Assembly (NCBI GenBank): GCA_947644595.1
Contig: CANSAE010000005.1
Coordinates: forward strand, 1 to 64,000
DNA length: 64,000 nt
Reading direction: 5' to 3'
DNA from: an uncultured Clostridia bacterium
Lineage (GTDB): Bacteria; Bacillota; Clostridia; Oscillospirales; Oscillospiraceae
This document shows positions 26,906 to 35,577 of the stretch, piece by piece. The notes below the pieces were generated by a model. It made no database searches. It saw only the letters and a program-made list of their open reading frames with translations, and was not told where the DNA came from. The translations under genes and the position numbers were made by a program. Numbering within the stretch: position 1 is the stretch's first letter; every line of letters starts with the position of its first letter.

Positions 26906-28294
26906 TTATTTTTTATTTTTGATATATTGGTCAATGGCTTCGGCGGCTTTTTTGCCTGCACCCATGGCGAGAATGACGGTCGCCGCGCCAGTGACCGCAT
27001 CGCCGCCGGCGAACACGTTTTCCAGAGACGTTTGACCAGTAGCCTCGTCGGCATCGATGCCGCCCTTCTTGGTGTACTCCAAGCCCTCGGTGGTCTTGCG
27101 GATCAGGGGATTGGGGCTGGTGCCCAGGGCCATGATGACCACGTCCACATCCAGCTCCTCAAACTTGCCCTCCACGGGGATGGGTTTGCGGCGGCCCTTT
27201 TCGTCGGGCTCGCCCAGTTCCATGACCTGGCACTTGATCTTATCAACGCCCACCTTGGGGTCGCCCATGATTTCCACGGGGTTGCGCAGGGTGCGGAACA
27301 CGATGCCCTCTTCCTGAGCGTGCTCCACCTCTTCCTTACGGGCGGGCAGTTCATCCATGCCCCGGCGGTAGACGATGCTCACTTCCTCCGCGCCCAAGCG
27401 CAAAGCGCAGCGGGCCGCATCCATGGCCACGTTGCCGCCGCCGATGACAGCCGCGCGTTTGGGATGCTTGATGGGGGTGTGGGACCCGGGCTGGTAAGCC
27501 TTCATCAGATTGATGCGGGTCAAAAACTCATTGGCGGAGTAAACACCTTTGAGGTTTTCGCCGGGGATGTGCATAAACATGGGCAGACCGGCGCCGGAGC
27601 CGATGAACACCGCGTCATACTCCTGGCGCAGCTCGTTCACATCCACCACTTTGCCCACGACCATGTTCGTCAGAATCTCCACGCCCAGGGCGCGTAGGCC
27701 ATCAATCTCCCGGGCCACAATGGCCTTGGGCAGACGGAACTCGGGGATGCCGTACACCATAACGCCGCCGGGGGTGTGCAGGGCTTCGTATACGGTGACT
27801 TTATAGCCGCGCTTGGCCAAATCGCCGGCGCAGGTCAGGCTGGCAGGGCCGGAGCCCACTACAGCTACGGTGTGGCCGTTGGCCTCGGGCTTCGCCACAG
27901 CGTCCGCGGGCTTGGCGTTGTGATAGTCCGCCACGAACCGCTCGATGCGGCCGATAGCCACGCTCTCGCCCTTGATGCCCCGGGCGCAGCGGGACTCGCA
28001 CTGGGTCTCCTGGGGGCACACGCGGCCGCAGACTGCGGGCAGGGAGGAGTCCATGGAAATGATGCGGTACGCCTCGTCAAAATCGCCTTCGCCGGCGGCC
28101 TTGATGAAGCCGGGGATATTCAGATTCACGGGGCAGCCCTCCACACAGTGGGGGATCTTGCAGTTGAGGCAGCGGGCGGCCTCGTCCTTCACCTGATCCT
28201 CGGAGTAGCCCAGAGCCACCTCGTCGTAGTTCCGGGCGCGGACCTTGGGGTCCTGAGAGGGCATGGGATTTTTCGTCATAGACATGTTCGCCAT
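26906..28294 (-). CDS. nfnB: NfnB-type NADPH-dependent ferredoxin:NAD+ oxidoreductase subunit (glutamate synthase small subunit-like)
   Basis: 462 residues. N-terminal cysteine motifs CLNCKIPHCVEGCP and CGRVCPQETQCESRC should bind two [4Fe-4S] clusters. An FAD domain (GSGPASLTCAGDLAK) and an NADPH domain (AVIGGGNVAMDAAR) follow, with the terminal FAGGDAVTGAATVILAMGAG. Such proteins are also annotated as glutamate synthase beta subunit (GltD), but no alpha subunit is nearby, and the partner one base upstream is NfnA. Together they form the electron-bifurcating transhydrogenase that reduces two NADP+ with NADH and reduced ferredoxin, described in Clostridium kluyveri and Thermotoga. Confidence 0.92.
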   Translation of the reverse strand: MANMSMTKNPMPSQDPKVRARNYDEVALGYSEDQVKDEAARCLNCKIPHCVEGCPVNLNIPGFIKAAGEGDFDEAYRIISMDSSLPAVCGRVCPQETQCESRCARGIKGESVAIGRIERFVADYHNAKPADAVAKPEANGHTVAVVGSGPASLTCAGDLAKRGYKVTVYEALHTPGGVMVYGIPEFRLPKAIVAREIDGLRALGVEILTNMVVGKVVDVNELRQEYDAVFIGSGAGLPMFMHIPGENLKGVYSANEFLTRINLMKAYQPGSHTPIKHPKRAAVIGGGNVAMDAARCALRLGAEEVSIVYRRGMDELPARKEEVEHAQEEGIVFRTLRNPVEIMGDPKVGVDKIKCQVMELGEPDEKGRRKPIPVEGKFEELDVDVVIMALGTSPNPLIRKTTEGLEYTKKGGIDADEATGQTSLENVFAGGDAVTGAATVILAMGAGKKAAEAIDQYIKNKK

Positions 28295-28295
28295 C

Positions 28296-29135
28296 TTACT
28301 TTACCTCCATCTTAAACAGGTTGCAGGCTTCATCGCGCTCATGCAGCTCGAAATCGGCGTACATGGTGCTGCGGCACATGGCCTCGTCAAAATCGATGAG
28401 ATGGCCGTCAAACTCGGGGCCGTCCACGCAGGCAAACTTGGTCTCGCCGCCCACGGTCAGGCGGCAGCCGCCGCACATGCCGGTGCCGTCTACCATGATG
28501 GGATTCATGGAGGCCAGGGTCTTGATGTCGTATTTCTTGGTCAGTTGGCAAACAAACTTCATCATGGGCAGGGGGCCGAGGGTAATCACCTTGTCGTACT
28601 TCCGGCCGCTGTCGATGAGGCTTTGCAGACCCTCGGTGACCAGTCCCTTGGTGGCGTAGCTGCCGTCGTCGGTCATGACTACGCAGTTGGTGGTCAGTGC
28701 GCGGATATCGTCCTCAAGGATGACCAGATCTTTATTGCGGAAGCCGATGACGGCGTCCACATCCTTGCCCAGATTGTGCAGCTCCCGGATGACGGGGAAG
28801 CCGATGGCGCAGCCGGAGCCGCCGGCCACCACGCAGATGGTCTCACCCTCCAGCTCTGTGGGATTGCCCAAGGGACCCACCACATCGGCGATGAACTCGC
28901 CGGGCTTTTTGTGGTTCAAACGCTCCGTAGACGCGCCGGCTACCTGGAAAATGAAGCAGATGGTACCTGCCTCCGGGTCCCAGTCCTCAATGGTCAGGGG
29001 GAAGCGCTCGCCGTCCTCATCCACGCGCAGGATGCCGAACTGACCGGTTTTGACTTTTTTGGCAATATGAGGCGCTTCCAACGTGATTTTCGTCAGCGTG
29101 GGATTGAGTGGCTGCATATCAACGATTCTTACCAT
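28296..29135 (-). CDS. nfnA: NfnA-type ferredoxin-NADP reductase subunit (FAD and [2Fe-2S])
   Basis: 279 residues, homologous to dihydroorotate dehydrogenase electron transfer subunit PyrK and sulfide dehydrogenase beta. It has an FAD-binding beta barrel, an NAD-binding domain (AGGSGCAIGFPVIREL) and a C-terminal [2Fe-2S] site with cysteines in DGTGMCGGCRLTV and FACVDGPEFDGH. The start at 29135 has GGAGG eight bases upstream and removes a five-residue extension. The downstream partner nfnB begins one base after its stop. In NfnAB this subunit is the bifurcating NADH side. Confidence 0.92.
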   Translation of the reverse strand: MVRIVDMQPLNPTLTKITLEAPHIAKKVKTGQFGILRVDEDGERFPLTIEDWDPEAGTICFIFQVAGASTERLNHKKPGEFIADVVGPLGNPTELEGETICVVAGGSGCAIGFPVIRELHNLGKDVDAVIGFRNKDLVILEDDIRALTTNCVVMTDDGSYATKGLVTEGLQSLIDSGRKYDKVITLGPLPMMKFVCQLTKKYDIKTLASMNPIMVDGTGMCGGCRLTVGGETKFACVDGPEFDGHLIDFDEAMCRSTMYADFELHERDEACNLFKMEVK

Positions 29136-29504
29136 AAGTACTACCTCCATACAAAAATGAAATGTTCAATTTGGCGAAAGTCCGTGGCGCGGATTTGACA
29201 GAAACGAAAATTTTTTCAGTTTCGTCAAAGAATTTTCAATCTTGACAAAAAAATTACAGAGTTTTCACAAAAATTTTTACATTTCTCACAAATAGGTTAT
29301 ACCAATTCTGCCTCCTCAGGATACGCCAAAAAATAAAATTTTGCAAGTCTTATATTAAATTTTGTTAGGATTTTTTTATTTGATTTACGATATCCTTCCC
29401 GGAAATCATATAAAATACATATTTGTTATATAACTAACACGTTTTCCCCGGGATGCTGTGTGATTTCCCGGGGGTTTCTGTTATGCTTGGGAGGTGTCGT
29501 CCGG
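29136..29504. other. AT-rich divergent region between nfnA and the MATE gene
   Basis: 369 bp, strikingly AT-rich against its surroundings. An inverted repeat lies at 29194-29229 (TTTGAC-a-GAAAC facing GTTTCGTCAAA) about 60-95 bases before nfnA. Several TATAAT-like hexamers occur on both strands, but no pair of boxes stands out. No gene was seen. Confidence 0.55.
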
Positions 29505-30884
29505 GTGGAGCAGCGGTCCTTTTCCGAAAAAAATGATATGACTGCCGGCGTGGAGTGGAAAAAGCTGTTGCTGTTTGCCCTGCCCATCATGGCCGGACAG
29601 TTTCTGCAGCAGCTGTACAACACTGTGGACGGCATCATAGTGGGGAACTTCGTCAGCGACGCGGCCCTTGGGGCTGTCGGGGCCTGTACGTCTCTGGCAT
29701 TTCTGTTTTTGGCCTTTTCCATCGGCTTTGGTAACGGCTGCGGCATCGTTATTGCGCAGTTGTACGGCGCCCAGCGCATGGAGGACCTGAAGTGCGCGGT
29801 GTCCACCGCCCTGCTTCTGCTCACAGGCATGGGCGTGTTGGCCCTGCTCATCGGCTTCTTCGGCACCCATTGGTTCGTCACCGGCCTGATGAATGTAAAA
29901 GGGGAATCACTCATCCGTCTGTCTACTGCGTATTTTTCCATCTATTCTCTGGGACTGGTGTTCCAGTTTGCCTATAACTGCGTGGCCTCCATCCTCCGGG
30001 CGGTGGGGGATTCCCGGGCGACCCTGTACTTTTTGCTCGTGTCGGCAGTGCTGAACCTGGTGCTGGATGTGCTGTTTGTGGCGGTGTTCCGCTGGGGCGT
30101 GGCCGGTGCTGCCGTCGCTACGGTCATTTCCCAGTTTGCCTGCGTGGTGGTCTGCTTTGTTTACATGTTTGGAAAATACCCCTTTTTCCGGTTCAAAAAG
30201 GGCGAATTCCGCTTTGATAAGGCACAATGCCTGCTTTGCCTGGAAATGGGCGTCCCCATGACCCTGCAGCACTGCATCATCTCTTTCGGCAATGTCCTGA
30301 TGCAGCGGCTGGTAAACCACTTTGGCGAGACCACCATGGCGGCCTTCACCTGCGGCCTGCGCATTGAAAACTACTGTATGGTGCCGGCACTGTCCCTGAA
30401 CAGCGCGATGAGCATGTTCACCGGACAAAACATCGGTGCCCGGCGGCTGGACCGGGTAGAGCGCTGCTGGAAAGGCACCATCAAGCTGGCCCTGGGCATC
30501 ACCTTCGTCATCGCCACAGTACTGTTTCTCGGTGCGTACCCTCTGGCGGGGTTGTTCGGCGTGGAGGGTGCATCCCTCAAGCAGGCGGTGGAGTACATCC
30601 GCTTCATCAGTTACATGATGCTGTTTTTCTCCGTGTATCAAACGACCATCGGCCTCATCCAAGGCAGTGGAGATGCGCTGTACGCCATGTCCTGTTCCCT
30701 CGTCACCCTGACCTCCCGGGTAAGTCTGGCCTATGTCCTTGTATTTTGTTTTGACTTCGGGTATTCTGTGATTTGGCACACCATCCCCGTGGGCTGGCTG
30801 CTGGGCTTGGTGTTATCTCTGATCCGCTACCGGGCAGGCATTTGGAAAAAGAAACTGATCGTAGGAGAAAGCCCCGATGAATAA
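29505..30884 (+). CDS. MATE family multidrug efflux / Na+-driven transporter
   Basis: 459 residues with about twelve transmembrane helices in two related halves. The first helix carries the family pattern ALPIMAGQFLQQLYNTVDGIIVG; the second half starts LGVPMTLQHCIISFGN-like and includes GQNIGARRLDRV. It exports cationic drugs or metabolites with an ion gradient. The start is taken as GTG at 29505, ten bases after GGGAGG; the next ATG at 29538 has no SD. It overlaps the following YfbR-like gene by eight bases. Confidence 0.93.
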   Translation: MEQRSFSEKNDMTAGVEWKKLLLFALPIMAGQFLQQLYNTVDGIIVGNFVSDAALGAVGACTSLAFLFLAFSIGFGNGCGIVIAQLYGAQRMEDLKCAVSTALLLLTGMGVLALLIGFFGTHWFVTGLMNVKGESLIRLSTAYFSIYSLGLVFQFAYNCVASILRAVGDSRATLYFLLVSAVLNLVLDVLFVAVFRWGVAGAAVATVISQFACVVVCFVYMFGKYPFFRFKKGEFRFDKAQCLLCLEMGVPMTLQHCIISFGNVLMQRLVNHFGETTMAAFTCGLRIENYCMVPALSLNSAMSMFTGQNIGARRLDRVERCWKGTIKLALGITFVIATVLFLGAYPLAGLFGVEGASLKQAVEYIRFISYMMLFFSVYQTTIGLIQGSGDALYAMSCSLVTLTSRVSLAYVLVFCFDFGYSVIWHTIPVGWLLGLVLSLIRYRAGIWKKKLIVGESPDE

Positions 30885-31464
30885 CACAAATTTTTACGCG
30901 CTCATTTCCCGCATGAAGTATATCGGCCGCTGGAGCCTGATGCGCTCTGCCGTGCCGGAGAATATTCAGGAGCACAGCCATATGGTGGCCGTCATCGCCC
31001 ATGCCTTGGGGGTCATCCGCCGGGAGGTGTTCGGCGGAGACTGCGCTCCGGAGCATCTGGCCGCTGTGGCGTTGTTCCACGACGCGTCGGAGATCCTCAC
31101 TGGGGACATGCCCACGCCCATTAAATATCAGAATCAGGAGCTGATGGAGGCGTATCATAAGGTGGAGGCTCTGGCGTCGGAAAAGCTGCTGGACATGTTG
31201 CCGGAAGTGCTCCGCCCCGCTTATGCGCCTCTTTTGTCGGAAGCGAAGGGCGAGGAGTACCGGCTCATCAAGGCTGCGGACAAGCTCTCCGCCCTCATCA
31301 AGTGTGTGGAAGAGCGCAAAGCCGGCAATACGGAATTCATTTCCGCGGAGGCCTCCACCCGGGCGGCTGTCACGGCGATGGGATTGCCGGAGGCGGATTA
31401 TTTCATGGAGCACTTCCTGCCGGCATTTGAGCTGGATTTGGATGAGTTAGGAGTTGGGAAATAA
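30877..31464 (+). CDS. YfbR-like HD domain 5'-deoxynucleotidase
   Basis: 195 residues. Motifs match E. coli YfbR: EHSHMVAVIAHAL (first metal His), LFHDASEILTGDMPTPIKY (HD pair) and a later KAADKLSALIKC (second Asp). The family removes phosphate from deoxyribonucleoside 5'-monophosphates and takes part in salvage and dUTP control. Its start lies inside the end of the MATE gene (eight-base overlap), and the small DUF896 gene begins right at its stop. Confidence 0.92.
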   Translation: MNNTNFYALISRMKYIGRWSLMRSAVPENIQEHSHMVAVIAHALGVIRREVFGGDCAPEHLAAVALFHDASEILTGDMPTPIKYQNQELMEAYHKVEALASEKLLDMLPEVLRPAYAPLLSEAKGEEYRLIKAADKLSALIKCVEERKAGNTEFISAEASTRAAVTAMGLPEADYFMEHFLPAFELDLDELGVGK

Positions 31465-31668
31465 ATGGAGCAGGAAAAAAAGGACCGCATTAGTGAGCTG
31501 ACCCGCATTTCCCGGGAGCGGGAACTCACCGCCGAGGAGCAGGCAGAGCGTCAGGCCCTGCGGGAAGAATACCTTCAGTCCTGGCGGGAAAGCGTCATCG
31601 GCACCTTGGATAACACCTATCTGGTGGATGAGGACGGAAACAAGCGGAAGCTGCCGAAAAAACAATAA
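31465..31668 (+). CDS. DUF896 (YnzC-like) small protein
   Basis: 67 residues, charged and helical: ISELTRISRERELTAEEQAE then RQALREEYLQSWRES. This is the conserved DUF896 pattern of Bacillus YnzC, a small two-helix protein of unclear role reported in connection with SOS response genes. It starts immediately after the YfbR-like stop codon, so it is translated with it. Confidence 0.92.
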   Translation: MEQEKKDRISELTRISRERELTAEEQAERQALREEYLQSWRESVIGTLDNTYLVDEDGNKRKLPKKQ

Positions 31669-31734
31669 CCGTTGAAAAGGACATCGTATGGGACCAAGCG
31701 CCATCAATTGAGGTGGGAATAACACTTCTTTTTC

Positions 31735-31763
31735 TTGCGTTTTTTCGTAAAAACAAGTACAAT
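31735..31763 (+). promoter_or_regulatory. Promoter upstream of the flavoprotein-azlCD operon
   Basis: TTGCGT (31735-31740), 17-bp spacer, TACAAT (31758-31763). About 80 bases separate it from the first start codon, with a hairpin in between. Confidence 0.72.
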
Positions 31764-31791
31764 GGCCTACAGACAAGGGCAAATATGATAC

Positions 31792-31826
31792 CCCCGGATG
31801 CCCTGTTGGGCGTCCGGGGCATTTTT
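31792..31826 (+). terminator. Hairpin with T-run in the leader of the flavoprotein operon
   Basis: A 12-bp stem with one G-T pair, CCCCGGATGCCC with GGGCGTCCGGGG and a TGTT loop, then CATTTTT. It lies downstream of the promoter at 31735 and 17 bases before the ATG. It may terminate the MATE-YfbR-DUF896 transcript, attenuate the next operon, or both. Confidence 0.75.
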
Positions 31827-31842
31827 ACAAGGAGGAACTGCC

Positions 31843-32517
31843 ATGAAAGTCATCGCTATCAACGGAAGCTCCCGCATCAACGGAAACACTGCCGAGCTGC
31901 TGACCCAGGCCCTCCGGGGCGCGGCGGAAGCTGGGGCGGATACGGAACTCATCCACCTGCGGCCCCTGAATTACCGGGGGTGCGCAAGCTGCTTTTATTG
32001 CAAGGACAAGAAAAATCCCCATGGCATCTGCGCAATGCGGGATGACCTGTCTCCGGTACTGGAAGACATCAAGGACTGTGACGGCTTGATTTTGGGTTCT
32101 CCCATCTATTACGGCGGCATGTCCTCCAATTTGCTGGCCTTTTTGGAGCGTTTTTTATATTCCAACTCCATCTACAGCAACGAAATCCCCACGGTGTTCC
32201 CCAAACCTTTGCCCTGGGGCATGATTTATGACATGAACATGTCCAAGCCGGAATGGGATAAGATGGGACTGGAAAACAATCTCCTGGTGTTCCATAACAG
32301 CATCATCCACACCCTGCGCCAGCGGCCCCAGCTACTGTTTGTACATAATACGCTGCAATTCGCCGACTACGCCCAGTATGAGTCGTCCATGTTCTCTCCC
32401 GAGGAGAAGGCAGAACACCACCGGGTACAGTTCCCGTTGGACTGCGAGGCTGCGGCGGAGATGGGAAGAAAAATCGTTTCGAAAGCGAAATTCCTAAAGG
32501 AGCGTGACGCAAAATGA
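31843..32517 (+). CDS. Flavodoxin-fold NAD(P)H-dependent oxidoreductase, iron-sulfur flavoprotein-like
   Basis: 224 residues. The N-terminus MKVIAINGSSRINGNTAELL is the FMN phosphate loop of the NADPH-dependent FMN reductase/flavodoxin fold. A compact cysteine cluster, GCASCFYCKDKKNPHGICAM, resembles the iron-sulfur flavoprotein motif CxxCxxC(x)nC. The second FMN segment GSPIYYGGMSS is present. It probably carries FMN and perhaps one [4Fe-4S] cluster; the substrate is unknown. AAGGAGGA is well placed. The next gene overlaps by four bases. Confidence 0.85.
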   Translation: MKVIAINGSSRINGNTAELLTQALRGAAEAGADTELIHLRPLNYRGCASCFYCKDKKNPHGICAMRDDLSPVLEDIKDCDGLILGSPIYYGGMSSNLLAFLERFLYSNSIYSNEIPTVFPKPLPWGMIYDMNMSKPEWDKMGLENNLLVFHNSIIHTLRQRPQLLFVHNTLQFADYAQYESSMFSPEEKAEHHRVQFPLDCEAAAEMGRKIVSKAKFLKERDAK

Positions 32518-32909
32518 GTTTGGTCAAAGGCATACACCACATTGCACTGAAATGCTGCGGCGTGGAGGAATTCAATAAAACCGTCGGTTTTTACCGGGAT
32601 ATTCTGGGCCTACCCGTGGTGCGCACCTGGGGGAGCGGGAGATACAGCGGCGCCATGCTGGACACCGGCAGCGGTATCATTGAGATTTTTGCCGATGGGG
32701 AATCCCGCCTGCCTCAAGGCTCCGTGCGGCACTTTGCCTTGCTGACGGATGATGTGGAGGCTTGCGTGGAAGCAGTCCGCGCGGCGGGGTATGCCATCAC
32801 GGAAGAGCCCCACGACTGCACGGTGCCGTCCGTGCCGCCCTATGAGTTGAAGATCGCGTTTTGTATCGGGCCCGTGGGCGAGGAAATTGAATTTTTCAAA
32901 GTCAAATGA
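32514..32909 (+). CDS. VOC family (glyoxalase/bleomycin resistance-like) protein
   Basis: 131 residues with two beta-alpha-beta-beta-beta units. The N-terminal KGIHHIALKC with its metal His, FYRDILGLPVVRTWG and the closing EIEFFKVK are typical of the VOC superfamily. It probably binds a divalent metal and acts as a lyase, isomerase or dioxygenase; the substrate cannot be deduced. It overlaps both neighbours by four bases. Confidence 0.88.
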   Translation: MSLVKGIHHIALKCCGVEEFNKTVGFYRDILGLPVVRTWGSGRYSGAMLDTGSGIIEIFADGESRLPQGSVRHFALLTDDVEACVEAVRAAGYAITEEPHDCTVPSVPPYELKIAFCIGPVGEEIEFFKVK

Positions 32910-33238
32910 AAGAAGCGAACTTTCAATATCTCCCCACCGCCGTGAACGACTTCCCCGGCCATCTGCCGGATGCCCCCAAACCGCCGGAGCCCAAGGGCGA
33001 GATCCCCTGCCCCTGCTGCGGGTACATCACTATCCCGGAGGGCGGACAGTACACGGCGCACATCTGCCCGGTATGCTTTTGGGAAATGGACTGCTTCATC
33101 GAATCTGACGACGAGCCCAGCGACCAGAACCACGGCCTGACCCTGAACCAGTGCCGGGCGAATTACAAGCGATACGGCGCGGTGCAGGAGCATTTGCGGC
33201 AATATTGCCGTCCGCCCCGGCCGGACGAAACCCCATAG
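32906..33238 (+). CDS. CPCC family cysteine-rich protein
   Basis: 110 residues. It has CPCCGYITI followed by HICPVCFWEMD, four cysteines arranged as a zinc ribbon, as in the CPCC family. Conserved C-terminal features are the NHGLTLNQCRANYKRYG segment and a final cysteine. No function is established. It overlaps the VOC gene by four bases. Confidence 0.88.
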   Translation: MKEANFQYLPTAVNDFPGHLPDAPKPPEPKGEIPCPCCGYITIPEGGQYTAHICPVCFWEMDCFIESDDEPSDQNHGLTLNQCRANYKRYGAVQEHLRQYCRPPRPDETP

Positions 33239-33251
33239 GAGATAGAAAAAG

Positions 33252-33971
33252 ATGCAAACGGAAACCAAATCGACCATACGCCGCCGGGCCTTCTCGGCGG
33301 CGTTTCCCCGCACCATCCCCATTCTGGCGGGCTTTTTATTCCTGGGCATTTCCTACGGCCTGTACGCCACGGCGGCGGGCTTTGCCTTCTGGTACCCCAT
33401 TTTGATGGCGGTGGCCATCTTCGGCGGGAGCCTGGAATTTGTGGCGGTGGAAATGATGCTGGGGGTGTTTGCCCCGGTGCAGACCTTCGTCATGGCGTTG
33501 ATGATCCAGGCCCGGCATTTATTTTACGGCATTTCTATGCTGGAAAAATACAAAGGCACCGGCTGGAAGAAGATTTACCTCATTTACGGTATGTGCGACG
33601 AATCTTTTTCCATCAACTGCTCTGCGGACATCCCGGAGGATGTGGACAAGGGATGGTTCATGTTTTTCGTTACCCTGCTTAATCAGCTCTACTGGGTTGC
33701 CGGCACGGCCGTCGGCGCGGTGCTGGGATCGCTCATCACCTTCGATCTGGACGGGTTGGAATTTGTCATGACGGCCATGTTTGTGGTGATTTTTCTGGAC
33801 CAGTGGCTCAAGGAGAAAAAGCATTACACCGGGGTCATTGGCTTGGCGGCCTCGGCAGTGTGTCTGCTGATTTTCGGCGCGGATTCCTTCATGATCCCCA
33901 CCATGATGTGCATTCTGGTACTGCTGACGGTGTTCCGCAAACCCATTGAACAGGCAGGTGGCCTGCTATGA
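33252..33971 (+). CDS. azlC: AzlC family branched-chain amino acid exporter subunit
   Basis: 239 residues with about seven hydrophobic helices. [29 protein letters not shown] and the [12 protein letters not shown] loop are AzlC landmarks. With AzlD it forms a two-component exporter of branched-chain amino acids or analogues such as azaleucine. AzlD follows with a four-base overlap. The SD AGGAGATAG lies in the short gap after the CPCC gene. Confidence 0.93.
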   Translation: MQTETKSTIRRRAFSAAFPRTIPILAGFLFLGISYGLYATAAGFAFWYPILMAVAIFGGSLEFVAVEMMLGVFAPVQTFVMALMIQARHLFYGISMLEKYKGTGWKKIYLIYGMCDESFSINCSADIPEDVDKGWFMFFVTLLNQLYWVAGTAVGAVLGSLITFDLDGLEFVMTAMFVVIFLDQWLKEKKHYTGVIGLAASAVCLLIFGADSFMIPTMMCILVLLTVFRKPIEQAGGLL

Positions 33972-34294
33972 TGTTGACGCAGCAAATGATTACGATTGGG
34001 CTTTGCGCCCTGGGGACCATGGCTACCCGTTTTTTGCCCTTTCTCATCTTTTCTCCCAAAAAGCCCACACCGAAGTACATTCAATATCTGGGCCATGCCC
34101 TGCCTTGCGCGATTTTCGGGATGCTGGTGGTGTACTGCCTGAAAAGCGTGAGCATCACCGCGGCTCCCTACGGCGTGCCGGAAGCCATCGGCATCGTGGT
34201 CACCGTGGCGCTGCACCTGTGGAAGCGGCAGATGCTGCTGTCCATCGCCGGGGGCACGGTGTGCTATATGCTTTTGGTGCAATTTATCTTCTGA
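33968..34294 (+). CDS. azlD: AzlD domain membrane protein, partner of AzlC
   Basis: 108 residues with about three to four hydrophobic helices. [11 protein letters not shown] near the N-terminus and LALHLWKR-like ([17 protein letters not shown]) near the end are standard for AzlD. The four-base overlap with azlC supports stoichiometric synthesis. Confidence 0.93.
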   Translation: MMLTQQMITIGLCALGTMATRFLPFLIFSPKKPTPKYIQYLGHALPCAIFGMLVVYCLKSVSITAAPYGVPEAIGIVVTVALHLWKRQMLLSIAGGTVCYMLLVQFIF

Positions 34295-34306
34295 CGGAGG
34301 CAACCA

Positions 34307-34855
34307 TTGAAAGCTATCAAACATTTCAAAACCATCACAAAGCACCGTTTTCTGGTGATGAAATACTGCTTCAAGGCGGGCTTATATTGGCAGGGGCTCA
34401 TCCACGACCTGTCCAAATACAGTCCCACGGAATTTCGCGTGGGGGCCAAATATTTTCAGGGGGACCGCAGTCCCAACGATATTGAGCGCCGGGAAAAGGG
34501 CTACAGCACCGCATGGCTCCATCACAAGGGGCGCAACAAGCACCATCTGGAATACTGGGTGGATTACGGCCCCTTGGAGGGCGGCGGATTTGCTATGATG
34601 GGGATGAGGATGCCGGAAAAATATGTGGTGGAAATGTTCTGCGACCGCTATGCCGCTGCCCGTGTGTACCAAGGTGCGGCCTTTCAGCGGTCCCGGCCCT
34701 ATGAATATTTCATGGATGGGCGGGACCATCTGATGCTCCATCCGGAATCCAGAGACCTGCTGGAAACGCTGCTTCGTATGCTCAAGGACGAAGGAGATGA
34801 CGCGGTGTTTTCCCATATCCGGCGGAACGTGCTGGGAAAGAAGGCGCGGGGATGA
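34307..34855 (+). CDS. DUF5662 family protein
   Basis: 182 residues, soluble, rich in His and aromatic residues. LIHDLSKYSPTEF, HHKGRNKHHLEYWVDY and FCDRYAAARVYQG are family landmarks; the HDLSK and HHKxxNxHHxE pattern looks like an HD-type or other metal site. No function is established. It uses a TTG start at 34307 behind GGAGG and overlaps the next gene by four bases. Confidence 0.85.
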   Translation: MKAIKHFKTITKHRFLVMKYCFKAGLYWQGLIHDLSKYSPTEFRVGAKYFQGDRSPNDIERREKGYSTAWLHHKGRNKHHLEYWVDYGPLEGGGFAMMGMRMPEKYVVEMFCDRYAAARVYQGAAFQRSRPYEYFMDGRDHLMLHPESRDLLETLLRMLKDEGDDAVFSHIRRNVLGKKARG

Positions 34856-35505
34856 CGGGAATTGAAGTGATCTTTTTTCTGATAGAGTTGGCGGGAACGG
34901 CGGCCTTTGCGATTTCCGGCGCAGTTATGGCCATCCAGCGTGAGTTGGACCTGTTCGGCGTTCTGTTTTTAGGGGCTGTCACAGCCATCGGCGGCGGTGT
35001 CATCCGGGACTTGCTGCTGGGTCAGACACCACCCCAGGTGTTTGTGAATTATATTTACTTGGCCGTGGCTGTTGTGACGGCACTGACGGTTTTCCTGTGG
35101 TCTGCGTATCATCAAAGGCAGGAATACAGGAAGCGGCGCTATGCGGATACTCTGCTGAATTTCTTTGATGCGGCGGGGCTGGGAATTTTTTCCGTCATCG
35201 GCGTGCAGAATACGGTGAATGCGGGATTTGGAGACAACGCTTTTTTCTGCGTATTTCTGGGAATGACCACAGGTGTAGGCGGTGGGATGCTCCGGGATAT
35301 GATGAGTCGGGAAACTCCGGTGGTGTTCCGCAAACACATTTACGCACTGGCGTCTGTGGGTGGGAGCGTGTGTTATTATCTGCTGCGCAGCGTCCTGCCC
35401 ATCGGGTCCGTGGTCATTGCAACGCTGCTGGTCATTGCGGTACGCTTGCTGGCGGCGCAGTACCGGTGGCAGCTCCCGAAGATTCGCCAATCGGCGATGA
35501 AGTAA
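34852..35505 (+). CDS. Trimeric intracellular cation (TRIC)-type channel, UPF0126 family
   Basis: 217 residues, seven predicted transmembrane helices with two UPF0126 repeats. AGTAAFAISGAVMAIQRELD with GAVTAIGGGVIRDLLLG in the first repeat, and FFDAAGLGIFSVIGVQ with GMTTGVGGGMLRDMM in the second. Bacterial TRIC homologues form trimeric cation channels. It is the last gene of the tight operon beginning at 31843 and is followed by a strong terminator. Confidence 0.92.
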   Translation: MTGIEVIFFLIELAGTAAFAISGAVMAIQRELDLFGVLFLGAVTAIGGGVIRDLLLGQTPPQVFVNYIYLAVAVVTALTVFLWSAYHQRQEYRKRRYADTLLNFFDAAGLGIFSVIGVQNTVNAGFGDNAFFCVFLGMTTGVGGGMLRDMMSRETPVVFRKHIYALASVGGSVCYYLLRSVLPIGSVVIATLLVIAVRLLAAQYRWQLPKIRQSAMK

Positions 35506-35540
35506 GCTGCGCATAAAAACCACCTGCGGGCAAAAATGAA

Positions 35541-35577
35541 CCCCCACGGCCGGGATGTAAGCCGTGGGGGTGTTTTT
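35541..35577. terminator. Bidirectional terminator between TRIC and folT genes
   Basis: CCCCCACGGC and GCCGTGGGGG pair around a ten-base loop, followed by TGTTTTTATG. It lies between two convergent stop codons. Confidence 0.88.

Noticed and set aside
26906..28294. Glutamate synthase small subunit as the primary call
   Set aside because: The partner one base upstream is the FAD/[2Fe-2S] NfnA-type subunit and no large glutamate synthase subunit is present, so NfnB is the better reading, although the families are homologous.
30877..31464. A defence-type HD nuclease
   Set aside because: The motif order and length match the housekeeping YfbR 5'-deoxynucleotidase, and neighbours are not defence genes.
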